DNA from: Acidobacteriota bacterium
GTDB taxonomy: Bacteria; Acidobacteriota; Holophagae; Acanthopleuribacterales; Acanthopleuribacteraceae
NCBI GenBank assembly: GCA_030066195.1
Contig: JASJCB010000020.1
Span: 1-63,027 of the forward strand
Reading direction: 5' to 3'
DNA: 63,027 nucleotides
How positions within the stretch are numbered: the first letter of the stretch is position 1; each line of letters begins with the position of its first letter. The notes under the pieces are model-generated. The model saw nothing but the letters and a program-made list of their open reading frames with translations, made no database searches and was not told the DNA's origin. The position numbers were made by a program, and so were the translations under genes. Positions 7,787 to 16,374 of this stretch are shown here, one piece after another.

Positions 7787-8104
7787 TCAGGCTTCCGGTG
7801 TCTTGTTTTCGGTTTCTTCCAGACCCCGCAGTGGAACCACTCTGGGACCGCCGCCTTCCGGCTTTTTCTTCTTTTCCCGGACCGGTACGGACTCGATCAA
7901 GGCAACGTTCTGAAGCGGGATCATGATGTTGTCCGTATTCTGAAAACGCTTCTTGGTGTTTTCCAGATGTGGATTCACCACAAAACCCTCTTCATAATCC
8001 AGGTCCAGCTCTTTGATGGAAACGAAATAGGGATGACTCAAATCCAGGTCACCCGCAACCAACTCATATTCTTCGCCTTTCAATTGGAAATGAACTTTGA
8101 ACAA
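7787..8104 (-). CDS. DUF1820 family protein, TTG start
   Basis: A 105-residue cytoplasmic protein matching the DUF1820 pattern: FKVHFQLKGEEYELVA at the start, an IKELDLDYEEGFVVNP strand pair, then IPLQNVALIESV. The function of the family is unknown. I place the start at the TTG at 8104 because GGAGG sits seven bases upstream and family homology begins there. The reading frame stays open to 8362 but would overlap the divergent nitroreductase gene. The C-terminal extension (REKKKKPEGGGPR onward) is basic then acidic, probably disordered. It is the first gene of a two-gene unit with the gmhB-like gene. Confidence 0.7.
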   Translation of the reverse strand: MFKVHFQLKGEEYELVAGDLDLSHPYFVSIKELDLDYEEGFVVNPHLENTKKRFQNTDNIMIPLQNVALIESVPVREKKKKPEGGGPRVVPLRGLEETENKTPEA

Positions 8105-8228
8105 GCCATAACCTCCATTCCTATCGGAACGCCATTCTAGCAAAACTTGGACCTTGCGGGAAGTAGATACGACATGGCCGCGGTTTGAGGTAGAATGGGC
8201 GGGTTCAACATGCAAGGGAGTGACATGC

Positions 8229-8822
8229 ATGACCAGTGACATCAATACCGAAGCACAGATTATTTTGGACGCCATTCGCAATCGGCGCACCATGCCTTTT
8301 ATGAAGGTAAAGCCGGACCCTATCGCGGAGGAGCATCTGAGCCTTATCTTGGAAGCCGCCAACTGGGCGCCCTCACATCGACATACCGAGCCCTGGCGGT
8401 TTGTGATATTTCAGGGAGAAGGTCGCGCTCGGCTGGGCGATCTACTGGCGGAGACCTACAAGGCGGCCGCCGGGGACAAGTTTTTGGAACGCAAATACCA
8501 AAAATCACGCAATCGTTGCGCACATGTCCCCGTTGCCATGGCCATCCTGATGAAACCCAAGGGCGTCAACCCGGAGTTCGAAGAAATTCTGGCGGTGGGT
8601 TGCGCGGTCCAGAACATGCACCTGGCCGCCCAATCGCTGGGAATCGGCTGTTCCTGGTCGACGCCGGCCCTGGTAGATCACCCCGACGTACGCACCTTTT
8701 TTCAGCTGGAGGAAGGTGAGCGCTGCCTGGGCTTCTACTATATGGGCTATGCCGCGGATCCCTTCCCGCCGTCCAAGCGGGGCGATGTTAATGACAAAGT
8801 AACCTTTATCGATCATGCCTGA
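8229..8822 (+). CDS. nitroreductase family FMN oxidoreductase
   Basis: A 197-residue nitroreductase-fold flavoprotein, single domain. The FMN-binding start AIRNRRTMPFM (R-x-R-R pattern), the central EAANWAPSHRHTEPWRFVIF segment and the late LGIGCSWST motif are all present. Such enzymes reduce nitro compounds or quinones, or act in flavin metabolism; the actual substrate cannot be told. The ATG at 8229 lies downstream of AAGGGAG; the frame is open further upstream but without family similarity. It is followed after 12 bases by cysQ, so the two are likely co-transcribed. Confidence 0.8.
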   Translation: MTSDINTEAQIILDAIRNRRTMPFMKVKPDPIAEEHLSLILEAANWAPSHRHTEPWRFVIFQGEGRARLGDLLAETYKAAAGDKFLERKYQKSRNRCAHVPVAMAILMKPKGVNPEFEEILAVGCAVQNMHLAAQSLGIGCSWSTPALVDHPDVRTFFQLEEGERCLGFYYMGYAADPFPPSKRGDVNDKVTFIDHA

Positions 8823-8834
8823 GAGAGGAAGAAC

Positions 8835-9647
8835 ATGCTGCAAGAAGTGATACGGATCGCCGAGGAGGCAGGTCGGAAGATCCTGTCTTTTTACGACGGC
8901 GACCAGGGCGTTACCTACAAGGATGACTCCTCGCCCCTTACCCTGGCCGATCGGGCGGCGCACCATCACATCGTCGATGCATTGAGCCGGCAATTCCCCG
9001 ATATTCCGGTCATCTCGGAAGAGGGCCGCCTGCCCGATGCCGCCGAACGCGCTGCCATATCTCGCTTCTTTCTGGTCGATCCCCTGGACGGCACCAAGGA
9101 GTTCATCAAACGCAACGGCGAGTTCACCGTCAATATCGCGCTTATCGAGGACGGCCGCCCTGTCCTGGGCGTTGTGCACATTCCCGTGCAAAATCGCAGT
9201 TTTGCCGCCTCGGCCGGCCTGGGCGCCCGGCTTTCCGAGTCGGGCGGCGAACCGCGACGTATTCATGCCGCCGAGGAGCCCGATATCCAGGCCCTGCGCG
9301 TCAGTATGAGCCGCTCGCATCCTTCCGGTCAACTGGATGCCTTTCTGAAACAACTGGACGGCATGCGACCCGCTCCCTTGGGTAGTTCGCTCAAGTTCTG
9401 CTCGATCGCCGAGGGCAAGGTCGATTTCTACCCGCGTTTCGGTCCCTTGTGCGAATGGGATACCGCCGCGGCCGATATCGTGCTGGTAGAAGCGGGCGGC
9501 GTTGTAACCGACCTGAAAGGCGAACCCCTACGCTACAACAAGGATGTTATGAAGCATTACGGCCTGCTGGCGGTGGCGACCCCGAACCTGCTGCCCTTTC
9601 TGTTGGAGCGCATGCCCGAGGTGGAAATCATCGACGACCGCGCCTGA
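8835..9647 (+). CDS. cysQ: 3'(2'),5'-bisphosphate nucleotidase CysQ
   Basis: A 270-residue member of the inositol monophosphatase superfamily. CysQ hydrolyses 3'-phosphoadenosine 5'-phosphate (PAP) to AMP, relieving toxicity from sulfate assimilation and sulfotransfer. The metal site is complete: EEG (ISEEGRLP near residue 60), DPLDGTKEFIKRNGEFTVNIAL (the CysQ-type extension of the DPxDGT motif) and CEWDTAAADIVLVEAGG near the end. No sulfate-assimilation gene is visible here. AGGAAG lies about 7 bases before the ATG. Confidence 0.88.
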   Translation: MLQEVIRIAEEAGRKILSFYDGDQGVTYKDDSSPLTLADRAAHHHIVDALSRQFPDIPVISEEGRLPDAAERAAISRFFLVDPLDGTKEFIKRNGEFTVNIALIEDGRPVLGVVHIPVQNRSFAASAGLGARLSESGGEPRRIHAAEEPDIQALRVSMSRSHPSGQLDAFLKQLDGMRPAPLGSSLKFCSIAEGKVDFYPRFGPLCEWDTAAADIVLVEAGGVVTDLKGEPLRYNKDVMKHYGLLAVATPNLLPFLLERMPEVEIIDDRA

Positions 9648-10244
9648 TCACCGGACCACGGGCTCCACGAACTTCTGGATGATCTTCCACTCGCGTTTGA
9701 CCTTGTTGACATCCCAGTCGATTTCGTCGGCAATCTTTTGCAGGGAATGACCGGGCACCAACTTCATGTAGGCAATACGCGCCATCATGGGGTCCAGCCG
9801 CGCCATTTTTTCGATGGATTGCTTGATTGCCAAAAGGTGCAGCAGGTCACCATCCTTGTCCTGAAACTCGCGCATGCGCTCGGGCTCCAGGTCGTCCATG
9901 GGAATCTTATCCTTGCCCGTGGCGCGCCGGCCCCAACCGCGCGCGTGATCGATGAGGATTTGCTTCATGGCCCGAACCGCCGAATTCCGAAAATGTTCGT
10001 GGTCCTTCCAGTTTGCGCCCTGAGCATTACGCAGCTTCAGATACAGTTTACTCACCAGGTCGCCCGTCTGTAGCGTGTGATTGGGACGCTCGTGCGCGAA
10101 CTGGTAATGCGCCAGCTTCCGCAGATCCTCGTGCAATAATTCGAACAGGCGGTCGTAGGCGCTGTCGTCTCCCTCTTGCCAACTGCGCAGCAAATCGTCC
10201 AACTGATCCTCGTCGGGCTCAAGCCCTTGCTCCCTCTCTTCCAT
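9648..10244 (-). CDS. ECF sigma factor, TIGR02999 type
   Basis: A 198-residue ECF sigma factor. Region 2 includes ELLHEDLRKLAHYQFAHERPNHTLQTGDLVSKLYLKL and NWKDHEHFRNSAVRAMKQILIDHAR, the hallmark of the TIGR02999 group abundant in Acidobacteria and Planctomycetes. Region 4 (MARIAYMKLVPGHSLQKIADEIDWDVNKVKREWKI) is a helix-turn-helix. No anti-sigma gene is adjacent. GAGGGACGAC precedes the ATG. Its stop abuts the convergent cysQ stop. The regulon is unknown. Confidence 0.85.
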   Translation of the reverse strand: MEEREQGLEPDEDQLDDLLRSWQEGDDSAYDRLFELLHEDLRKLAHYQFAHERPNHTLQTGDLVSKLYLKLRNAQGANWKDHEHFRNSAVRAMKQILIDHARGWGRRATGKDKIPMDDLEPERMREFQDKDGDLLHLLAIKQSIEKMARLDPMMARIAYMKLVPGHSLQKIADEIDWDVNKVKREWKIIQKFVEPVVR

Positions 10245-10344
10245 GTCGTCCCTCGAAGGCTATTATACAAGCATTTTCAGTGTTAAGGCGCAGGGGAATG
10301 CAAGCGGCGGAAACACCTTTTCTCTCCCTGGACCGTTAATCGGC

Positions 10345-10374
10345 TTGCGGTTTCTATCACCTTTCTCCTACACT
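10345..10374 (+). promoter_or_regulatory. candidate promoter of the RsmI-like/DUF371 gene
   Basis: TTGCGG (10345-10350), an 18-base spacer and TACACT (10369-10374), 47 bases upstream of the ATG at 10422, in the 177-base divergent spacer next to the ECF sigma gene. Confidence 0.35.
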
Positions 10375-10421
10375 ACTATCGCGCATTTTCCTCGCGAGAC
10401 GCGCAATCTTTTTTCAGGAAA

Positions 10422-11606
10422 ATGTTTTTGGCACATGCGGATTCACAAGCATACGGCGTCCTCTACCTCTCATTCGGACCGCCGCATCGACCGCCCAAGC
10501 CGGACATCGAGAGGATATTTGCCCCTGGTCCTATTTCCCTCTATGTGGACAAAACCGTCGAGGTCCTGAACATTGCGGCCGATTTACCCCGGATTCTCGA
10601 TGTCCTGGCCGGCGGCAAGGATGTGCTCTGGCTGGAAGGAGATCACGGGGCGGACCTGTCCCGAGAGGGCCGCGAACTAATGCTGACGGTTTGCGATGCC
10701 GGTTTTGAGGTGTGCCCGTTGACACCGCCCGACCTGCCGGGCCTGATCGGCGCGGCCCGAGTCCACCTGTTTCGCAACATCCCGCGCAAAGAGCACCGCG
10801 CCGCCTTCCGAGAATTACGTCACGACCGTCATCCTTTGCTGCTTATGCTGCCCGCGTCGGCACTCGCCTCCTCATTGGAGATCACGATCAAAACCCTGGG
10901 AGATCGCAAGGCCCTGTTATGGTACAGCCCGACCAATCGCATCTATCACCAGCGCCTGAGCCGGTTGGCCGATCTGATCCTACCGCGAGGAAACGGTGAA
11001 GCCCGGTTGCTGATTCGGGGTTTGACGCCGGATGACAGGGATCAGGTGGTCGAAATGATCGCGGATTGTACGGCTGAAAACCTCGCACCCTCGGAGATCG
11101 CCCGACGCCTGGCCGCACGCTTGGATATCCCGAAGTCCGAGGCCTATGATCTGGTCATGAACCTTGCCGAAGCCCAAACCGCCGAGCCTGCGGTCGTAGG
11201 CTCAGATGAAGTGATTCGCTTTACGGCCAGGGGTCATGAACGCCTGCGCGGAACCCATCATAAAACCCTGGAACTGAAACGCGGCGACGATCTGAGCGAG
11301 CGTGAGACCTGCGTGATCGCGGTAGGCGCCGATTGGTCGGCCGACTCCCTGAAACGCTGCCGGGGCCGGGTTTCCGTGGAACTGGCTGTCAACGGCCTTT
11401 CCGATAGTTTCTCCGCGACTATCTGTCCCCAATTCAACGCCCGCGACCGCATCGTTTTCCGTAAAAGCGGGAAACAGAGCCGGGTGACCTTGGGCGTCCA
11501 TGCCGGCAAGGGAGCGGCTGATGTGAACCGTGATCTGGTCAAGGCATTGACCGATCCGGATGCCCGGTTGACGGTCACCATTCGCGGCTTGGAAGAGGAC
11601 GGCTAG
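10422..11606 (+). CDS. RsmI-like (tetrapyrrole methylase fold) protein fused to DUF371
   Basis: A 394-residue two-part protein. Residues 1-250 follow the layout of RsmI, the 16S rRNA C1402 2'-O-methyltransferase: VLYLSF at the start, GREL..TVCDAGFEVCPLTPP where RsmI has its SAM loop, FRNIPRKEHRAAFREL (RsmI 'GFLPRK'), then a GEARLLIRG strand and a helical KSEAYDLVMNLAE tail. The PIGN and ISDAGTP motifs are missing, so catalysis is doubtful. Residues 264-394 match DUF371 (FTARGHERLRGTHHKTLELK), a domain I know mainly from archaea. It is coupled to the next gene (one base between stop and start). A role at the ribosomal decoding site is inference. Confidence 0.6.
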   Translation: MFLAHADSQAYGVLYLSFGPPHRPPKPDIERIFAPGPISLYVDKTVEVLNIAADLPRILDVLAGGKDVLWLEGDHGADLSREGRELMLTVCDAGFEVCPLTPPDLPGLIGAARVHLFRNIPRKEHRAAFRELRHDRHPLLLMLPASALASSLEITIKTLGDRKALLWYSPTNRIYHQRLSRLADLILPRGNGEARLLIRGLTPDDRDQVVEMIADCTAENLAPSEIARRLAARLDIPKSEAYDLVMNLAEAQTAEPAVVGSDEVIRFTARGHERLRGTHHKTLELKRGDDLSERETCVIAVGADWSADSLKRCRGRVSVELAVNGLSDSFSATICPQFNARDRIVFRKSGKQSRVTLGVHAGKGAADVNRDLVKALTDPDARLTVTIRGLEEDG

Positions 11607-11607
11607 C

Positions 11608-12255
11608 ATGCTGGTGCAACGAGGCAAAAAACAGGAACGCATGGATTCGGAGTCCTTCCATGCGCTGACGCAATCCTACGAAAGCCTGCAAATCGACCTG
11701 GGTACGGGCGACGGCCGTTTCGTCCTACGCGAGGCGCGTGAGCGACCCACGCGCCTGTGTATCGGTCTGGACGCGGTCGGCGACAACCTGGCCCCGACGG
11801 CCTCAAAGGCGATGCGCAAACCCGCGAAAGGCGGTGCGCCCAATGCGCTGTTCGTAATCGCGCCCGTGGAGCGTATGCCGGAGATGCTGCGCGGCAAGGC
11901 CGATCGAATTACCGTCAACTTTCCCTGGGGTTCGCTGCTGAATGCGGTCGTGGAACCCGATCGAAAGATTATGGCGGACATCTTGAGCCTGGGCGCGCCC
12001 AACGCGGGAATCGAACTCCTGATCAATTACTATGTCTTCACCGACCCGGGTTACCTGGAGCGCCTGAATCTCCCCACGTTGGATCAAGCGTACCTGAAAG
12101 ACGCCCTGCTGCCGGCCTACAAAAGCCTGGGCATGGTCATCGAGGAACATCGTTTCATCAGCGGGCAACCGCCGCACCGAACCAGTTGGGGCCAACGGCT
12201 GTCCCTGGGTTCCGGCCGCGAAACCCTGTTGGTGACGGGCCGTGTCCCCTCATAG
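11608..12255 (+). CDS. KamB/NpmA-like 16S rRNA (adenine1408-N1)-methyltransferase
   Basis: A 215-residue Rossmann SAM methyltransferase. The motif IDLGTGDGRFVL (residues about 29-40), IGLDAVGDNLAPTASKAMRKPAKGG, NALFVIAPVERMP and VNFPWGSLL (near 105) match the KamB/NpmA group that methylates A1408 of 16S rRNA helix 44. In that group the modification gives resistance to some aminoglycosides; some homologues sit in genomes without antibiotic gene clusters. The start is uncertain: ATG at 11608, or at 11641. It is tightly coupled to the upstream RsmI-like/DUF371 gene. Base composition matches its surroundings, and there is no integron or IS, so it looks resident rather than recently acquired. Confidence 0.8.
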   Translation: MLVQRGKKQERMDSESFHALTQSYESLQIDLGTGDGRFVLREARERPTRLCIGLDAVGDNLAPTASKAMRKPAKGGAPNALFVIAPVERMPEMLRGKADRITVNFPWGSLLNAVVEPDRKIMADILSLGAPNAGIELLINYYVFTDPGYLERLNLPTLDQAYLKDALLPAYKSLGMVIEEHRFISGQPPHRTSWGQRLSLGSGRETLLVTGRVPS

Positions 12256-12337
12256 GTGAACGAAACGGGTTCCGTGGGCGGGGGTCAGGGCTCCGTCAAA
12301 GTCAACCACGAGCCGTTGACAACCCCGAATGGACTCA

Positions 12338-12400
12338 ATTCTTCCCGGGAAGGCCTGAGGATCCGGCTTTTGATACTCGATTCTTTCCGGGAAGAATCAA
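12338..12400. repeat. paired CCCGGG-centred palindromes in a convergent spacer
   Basis: ATTCTTCCCGGGAAGG (from 12338) and GATTCTTTCCGGGAAGAATC (about 12379-12398) are related palindromes about 40 bases apart. The second can fold as ATTCTT/AAGAAT around TCCGGG. They may act as a bidirectional transcription end between the methyltransferase and transglutaminase genes, but lack T tracts. Similar CCCGGG palindromes recur at 26.75-27.15 kb. Confidence 0.35.
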
Positions 12401-12433
12401 ATCAATCGCGTCATCGGGTTCCGGGTGTTTTTC

Positions 12434-14545
12434 TCAGCCCTCGGGCCTGGTGGTCAACTCCGCACTGATGTTTTCCTCCAAGAAGCGAAGTTCGGTCACC
12501 CGTCCCTTGTCGTCCAGGTGAATGAGGATAGGCGTGCCTATGTTCAAGTCGATGATGCGCGCGCCGGTTTCTTCTGTGTCGGCTGCTCGGCTTTCGGCCG
12601 ATACCGCGATTGTCTTGGCCAGGGGTGTCAAGTAGGCTCGGAGGTTGGTCGGGGTTCGGTCTTGCAGGGATGCGGCAAGTAGGGTGTAGAATCCGGGTTG
12701 AATCATTTCCAGGGGAACGGTCTCCTGCCCTTCAGGAACAAAACGCCGGTAGTCCCTGCCGGCTCGCTTCCCGGTGACGTACAAGCCTTCTCGGGTCATC
12801 TCGCCTGACAACGAGAAACTGACGGCCCGCCTCTTGCCCCAGGTTTGAAAGGACAAGGGCCGCAAATCGGCGTCGTAGGTCCAATTACTCTGGTAGTTGT
12901 GGTCCTCGCCCAGGATGACCTTGCCTTCCGCCGACCAGTCGCCGTTATCCCGTTGCACCATTTGGAACCAGGCGCTGCCCACCTCGCGTTCACGATGCAG
13001 TATGCGCCAGGTCAAACGTTCGCCGCTCTGCCAGGGAACCGTTTCGACGGGTAACAGTTTACCGGTGGTAGCCATGTTGTAGGCGCCGGCCCGGTAATCC
13101 AATATCTCCAGTTCCTCGGGATAGAACAGGGGGGCACTGCCCAGGGCCAGGTGACCGGCATCCACGTAATCGATCTCGCGGGCTGTCGTGTCCAGGGGAA
13201 TCCAACCGGCCTTCTCACCCATGTATACCTGGTTCCAACCGTGCTGACCGAAACTGCCGCCGCTTTCCGGGGTCATCATATAACCTACTACCATCCGAGC
13301 GGGAATGCCGACCGAACGACATAAGGCCGCAAACAAAAGCGCGTGCGAACCGCATTCCCCCTTGCCGGTAGCCAGGGTCCATTTTGCCGAACCGCCCGGT
13401 AGGTCATAGCCGATATTTTCCGAAACCCATCGGGAAATCTTTTTGGCGGCATCCCAACTGTCGCGAGCCCCGGCGGTTATCGTCCGCGCTTTTTCGCTGA
13501 TCTCTTTGTTCTCCGACTCAATCAGGAACTCAGCTTTAAGATAGGGGGCCATTTCTTCCCGCGTCTTGTTGCTTAATACAGGGGGAAAGGCCGGGGCGTT
13601 TTCGCCGTTGTAATAAAGCCGTTCCAGTTCGAAAACACCTTCGATCAAACCGTCCTCGACCGTTCCGGTAAACCGTTGGCCGGGCCCGTTCAGTTTTTCG
13701 GGTGTTAAATACGGATCCTGCGAAAGAATTCGGGCCTTCAGCCGCATGGATTGGAGGGCGCGGATATCGCCGATAGGGACGTTGGTGGGGAAGATGATGA
13801 GATCGTCCAAATTGGGGCGTCCTATTTTTTCTGCAATCCCTTTATCGGCCGCTTTCACCGTCGTAAATCCAGGCAGGGTTATTTTGACCGTTCGAGCTGT
13901 GTTCTTGTCGATCCAGTACCGGAAGACGCCGCCCGGTTCCGCCATGTAGGTTTCCAGCACCAGGCAATCATGGCGGTTGCCGTTCAAGGTCAGGGTCGAC
14001 TCTCCCAGGTTGCGCCAGGTAAGGGTGATCACCTTGGCTTCAGCTGTATCCACGGTTTTGAAATCGTGTTCCTGGACACCGTCTTTGAAGGTATCCAACA
14101 ACTTACGGTAGAAGGCGGGCGCCTGCTCGAAGTAGGTGTCCTCGTCCAGGTCGATTCTGGATCGGGTATCTCCCTCGAACCGGGCCTCGTTATCGGTCAC
14201 ATAGACATGCACGCGTTTGGTCATATTGCCGTTGGTTATTCGGGAGTGGTACTCTTGAAGACGACCGCTCTCGGGATTCACCGACACCTCGTCGTCTACC
14301 CTGACGTCGATATCCCGGTCCAGAAGGGTCACGTAAAAGCGGATGGAGCGCTTCATTCGCCGTGGGTAGGGGTCGGTTTGATCGGCCGTAAAGCTGGTTT
14401 CAACGGCGTGCCCAACCAGGCGGCCGTGACGCTCCACGGAATAGTGGTATTTTGTTCCGCCTGCCTCCATGGACAGGTAGAACATGCTCAAAAAAATAGC
14501 CGTTCCGCCGAGAACGGCGAGAAGGCCGAACATCTTGTTGATCAT
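12434..14545 (-). CDS. membrane-anchored transglutaminase-like protein
   Basis: A 703-residue protein with one N-terminal membrane segment (residues 4-27) and a large exported domain. Residues 385-460 hold the transglutaminase/cysteine-protease triad: Cys in GKGECGSHALLFAALCRSVGIPARM, His in QHGWNQVY, Asp in WIPLDTT. The regions before and after are beta-rich, resembling DUF3857-like exported transglutaminase proteins. The last 200 residues (WRILHRE through VTELRFLEENISAEL) form another beta-rich domain. Function is unknown; cell-envelope protein processing is plausible. It is not the missing lasso B2 protease: B2 is a much smaller protein with a different Cys-His-Asp spacing. No Shine-Dalgarno stands out before 14545. 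Confidence 0.75.
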   Translation of the reverse strand: MINKMFGLLAVLGGTAIFLSMFYLSMEAGGTKYHYSVERHGRLVGHAVETSFTADQTDPYPRRMKRSIRFYVTLLDRDIDVRVDDEVSVNPESGRLQEYHSRITNGNMTKRVHVYVTDNEARFEGDTRSRIDLDEDTYFEQAPAFYRKLLDTFKDGVQEHDFKTVDTAEAKVITLTWRNLGESTLTLNGNRHDCLVLETYMAEPGGVFRYWIDKNTARTVKITLPGFTTVKAADKGIAEKIGRPNLDDLIIFPTNVPIGDIRALQSMRLKARILSQDPYLTPEKLNGPGQRFTGTVEDGLIEGVFELERLYYNGENAPAFPPVLSNKTREEMAPYLKAEFLIESENKEISEKARTITAGARDSWDAAKKISRWVSENIGYDLPGGSAKWTLATGKGECGSHALLFAALCRSVGIPARMVVGYMMTPESGGSFGQHGWNQVYMGEKAGWIPLDTTAREIDYVDAGHLALGSAPLFYPEELEILDYRAGAYNMATTGKLLPVETVPWQSGERLTWRILHREREVGSAWFQMVQRDNGDWSAEGKVILGEDHNYQSNWTYDADLRPLSFQTWGKRRAVSFSLSGEMTREGLYVTGKRAGRDYRRFVPEGQETVPLEMIQPGFYTLLAASLQDRTPTNLRAYLTPLAKTIAVSAESRAADTEETGARIIDLNIGTPILIHLDDKGRVTELRFLEENISAELTTRPEG

Positions 14546-14746
14546 GATGACCCACCCGCGGCACCTTGCTTCCTGGTGATTGGGTTATTGCGAACCGGGT
14601 GGATAGATGGTTTCGAGTCGGGCGACTCCCTTTACCTAATCATACAGCGAAAAAGGAAGGGAAATCGGCTCAAATAAATCCGGTTCCCGGATCATCTTCG
14701 GGTTTATCCATCGGAAGCAGGTCCGCGCCGGGCGGCGGGTGGGTTA

Positions 14747-15226
14747 TTACTGACGGTTCCGGCGCGGGCCTTTGCCTCTACGCTCTTTTTGGAGGGTGCG
14801 GATGCGCCGCTGGACATCTCGCTGGAAGGTTTCGTAGAAGTTGAAGACATCCACGGCCTGGTCCTGGTTGACCGTTTCCTTGATCTTATCCCACATCTTC
14901 TTTTCGGTCTCCACATTGACCTTGCGCAGGGCCATCAGTTGGTCAACCAGGTCTACCGCGGGGTCGCCCTGCCTCCTGGCCCGACGTATCTGCATGCGGA
15001 TACGACGTTCCTTCAGGCGGCTGTTGAAACGCTCTTCCTCGAACTGGTCGAAGATATCGTTGACCGCCAATAGTTTGTCCTCGGGAAGGTCCAGGTTCTT
15101 TTTGGTTTCGGCCAGACGCAGGAAGCGCAGGGTTTCGCGCATCTCCTGGGCGTCGGCATTGGCCGGACCCTGCCAGGCCATGACCGGAGCCAGAAACAGC
15201 AATGGGATCAAGATGGCGCATTTCAT
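14747..15226 (-). CDS. Spy/CpxP-like periplasmic protein
   Basis: A 159-residue exported protein: signal peptide (residues 1-25, ALIPLLFLAPVMAWQGPANA) followed by an all-helical, highly charged chain of repeated Arg and Glu. The length, helicity and position after an ECF sigma/anti-sigma pair resemble Spy/CpxP or heavy-metal-sensor periplasmic chaperones, although the LTxxQ motif is not evident. AGGAGGGCTGAC precedes the ATG. Third gene of the operon 16306-14747, one base after the anti-sigma stop. Likely an envelope-stress output or sensor (inference). Confidence 0.55.
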   Translation of the reverse strand: MKCAILIPLLFLAPVMAWQGPANADAQEMRETLRFLRLAETKKNLDLPEDKLLAVNDIFDQFEEERFNSRLKERRIRMQIRRARRQGDPAVDLVDQLMALRKVNVETEKKMWDKIKETVNQDQAVDVFNFYETFQRDVQRRIRTLQKERRGKGPRRNRQ

Positions 15227-15227
15227 G

Positions 15228-15722
15228 TCAGCCCTCCTTCCAGATGGATTGTAATAGATTCGGGTCGACCTCGAAAAGGTCCTCGTCCCAATCGTCGCCG
15301 TCCACGGCTTCCAACAGCAGGTCCAGATCGCTGTCGGCCAGATCGAGGCTCATGTCCTCATCGTCCAGGGGCGCGTAGGTTTCGCTGATCAAGAGGAGAT
15401 CCGCATCGCTGAGCGAAGCCAGGGATAGGGTTTCCACCTGTTGTGAACGGTTGCCCATGGGAACCAGGAAGGCAATCACCAGGACCGCGGTCGCAAGCGC
15501 GCCCATCCATACCGGCAGGCGCAGGAACCAAGGCTTTCGTTGTCGGCTCGCTTCAAGTCGCGTTTGCAGTCCGGCGTTGAAGTTGTTCCAATACTCCTGA
15601 CCCGGATCGGGCACGACCTCGGTTTCCAGGGAGCGCAGCAGGGCGGTCATTTCCCGCGCCTCGGCGTCCGTGGGTTCTTTGGTCGGGTCGTCCAGGTAAT
15701 CGTAAATCTCTTCCTTGTTCAT
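15228..15722 (-). CDS. probable anti-sigma factor (single-pass membrane protein)
   Basis: A 164-residue protein with a cytoplasmic N-terminus (MNKEEIYDYLDDPTKEP, helical, about 80 residues), one membrane segment (LPVWMGALATAVLVIAFLVP) and a strongly acidic periplasmic tail rich in Asp and Leu. The start at 15722 overlaps the sigma factor stop by four bases (ATGA), the usual coupling of ECF sigma and anti-sigma genes. The ZAS zinc motif (HxxxCxxC) is absent. Identified by context and topology only. Confidence 0.6.
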   Translation of the reverse strand: MNKEEIYDYLDDPTKEPTDAEAREMTALLRSLETEVVPDPGQEYWNNFNAGLQTRLEASRQRKPWFLRLPVWMGALATAVLVIAFLVPMGNRSQQVETLSLASLSDADLLLISETYAPLDDEDMSLDLADSDLDLLLEAVDGDDWDEDLFEVDPNLLQSIWKEG

Positions 15723-16306
15723 AAGGCAGCTCCCGGGTTCATGATCTCCCGCAGGCGTTTCATGGCGTTGAACACATTGGCTTTGACCGTGCCCACCGAA
15801 CACCGCATTACCCCGGCGACTTCCTCGCAGGTCATGTCCTTGAAGGTCTTCAGCAACAGGGTCTCCTTCTGCTTGGGCGGCAGGCGCTGAATGGCGCGGT
15901 AAAGCTGTTTGTGTTTCTCGCCCTCGATCAGGTTGTCCAAGGGGGCGGATGTGTCCCCGGCCGTGCCTTCGTCCGGGGTTTCGCCGCTGTCTTTGCTGAC
16001 GCGTCCGCTCTTTTTCAGGTTGATGCTCAGGTTGGTGGTAATGCGCAGCAGCCAGGTCTTGAAACCGGATTCGCCGCGAAAGGTCTTCAGGTTGTTGTAA
16101 GCCTTGACGAAAGTCTCCTGCGTCAGGTCGTCGGCTTCCTCGTGGTTATGCGTGAACCGCCACGCCACGGCATACACCTGGCGGCGGTATTTGTTGACCA
16201 GTTCGGTGAAGGCGAGTTCGTCACCGCCCAGGAACCGGGTAACCAGAAGCCTGTCCTCCTCTTTGGAGGCGTCTCTTGCTTCGATTGTGGTCTGTCCCAG
16301 GTTCAT
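15719..16306 (-). CDS. ECF sigma factor, RpoE-like
   Basis: A 195-residue sigma-70 family ECF factor. Region 2: ELAFTELVNKYRRQVYAVAWRFT, EEADDLTQETFVKAYNNLKTFRG and FKTWLLRITTNLSINLKK. Region 4: LPPKQKETLLLKTFKDMTCEEVAGVMRCSVGTVKANVFNAMKRLR. It should direct RNA polymerase to an envelope-stress regulon, being coupled to a membrane anti-sigma gene and a Spy-like gene. The start is uncertain: ATG at 16306 follows GGAAGG at a long distance; a GTG about 20 bases upstream is an alternative. Confidence 0.88.
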   Translation of the reverse strand: MNLGQTTIEARDASKEEDRLLVTRFLGGDELAFTELVNKYRRQVYAVAWRFTHNHEEADDLTQETFVKAYNNLKTFRGESGFKTWLLRITTNLSINLKKSGRVSKDSGETPDEGTAGDTSAPLDNLIEGEKHKQLYRAIQRLPPKQKETLLLKTFKDMTCEEVAGVMRCSVGTVKANVFNAMKRLREIMNPGAAL

Positions 16307-16374
16307 GAGGGTTACGCCTTCCAACACCGTCAATCCTACTGACAAGTTTTCAGGGCAAAGGGTTTAAAAGAAAT

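Noticed and set aside
11608..12255. Recently acquired antibiotic-resistance cassette
   Set aside because: No IS, integron or attachment site nearby, composition like its neighbours, and tight coupling to the upstream gene.
11757..12521. Plus-strand ORF overlapping the A1408 methyltransferase gene
   Set aside because: Out-of-frame shadow, rich in Arg/Pro/Gly; the true frame carries clear methyltransferase motifs.
12434..14545. The missing lasso B2 protease
   Set aside because: It has a transglutaminase triad, but is a 703-residue membrane-anchored exported protein with different motif spacing, 5 kb away and in the opposite orientation.
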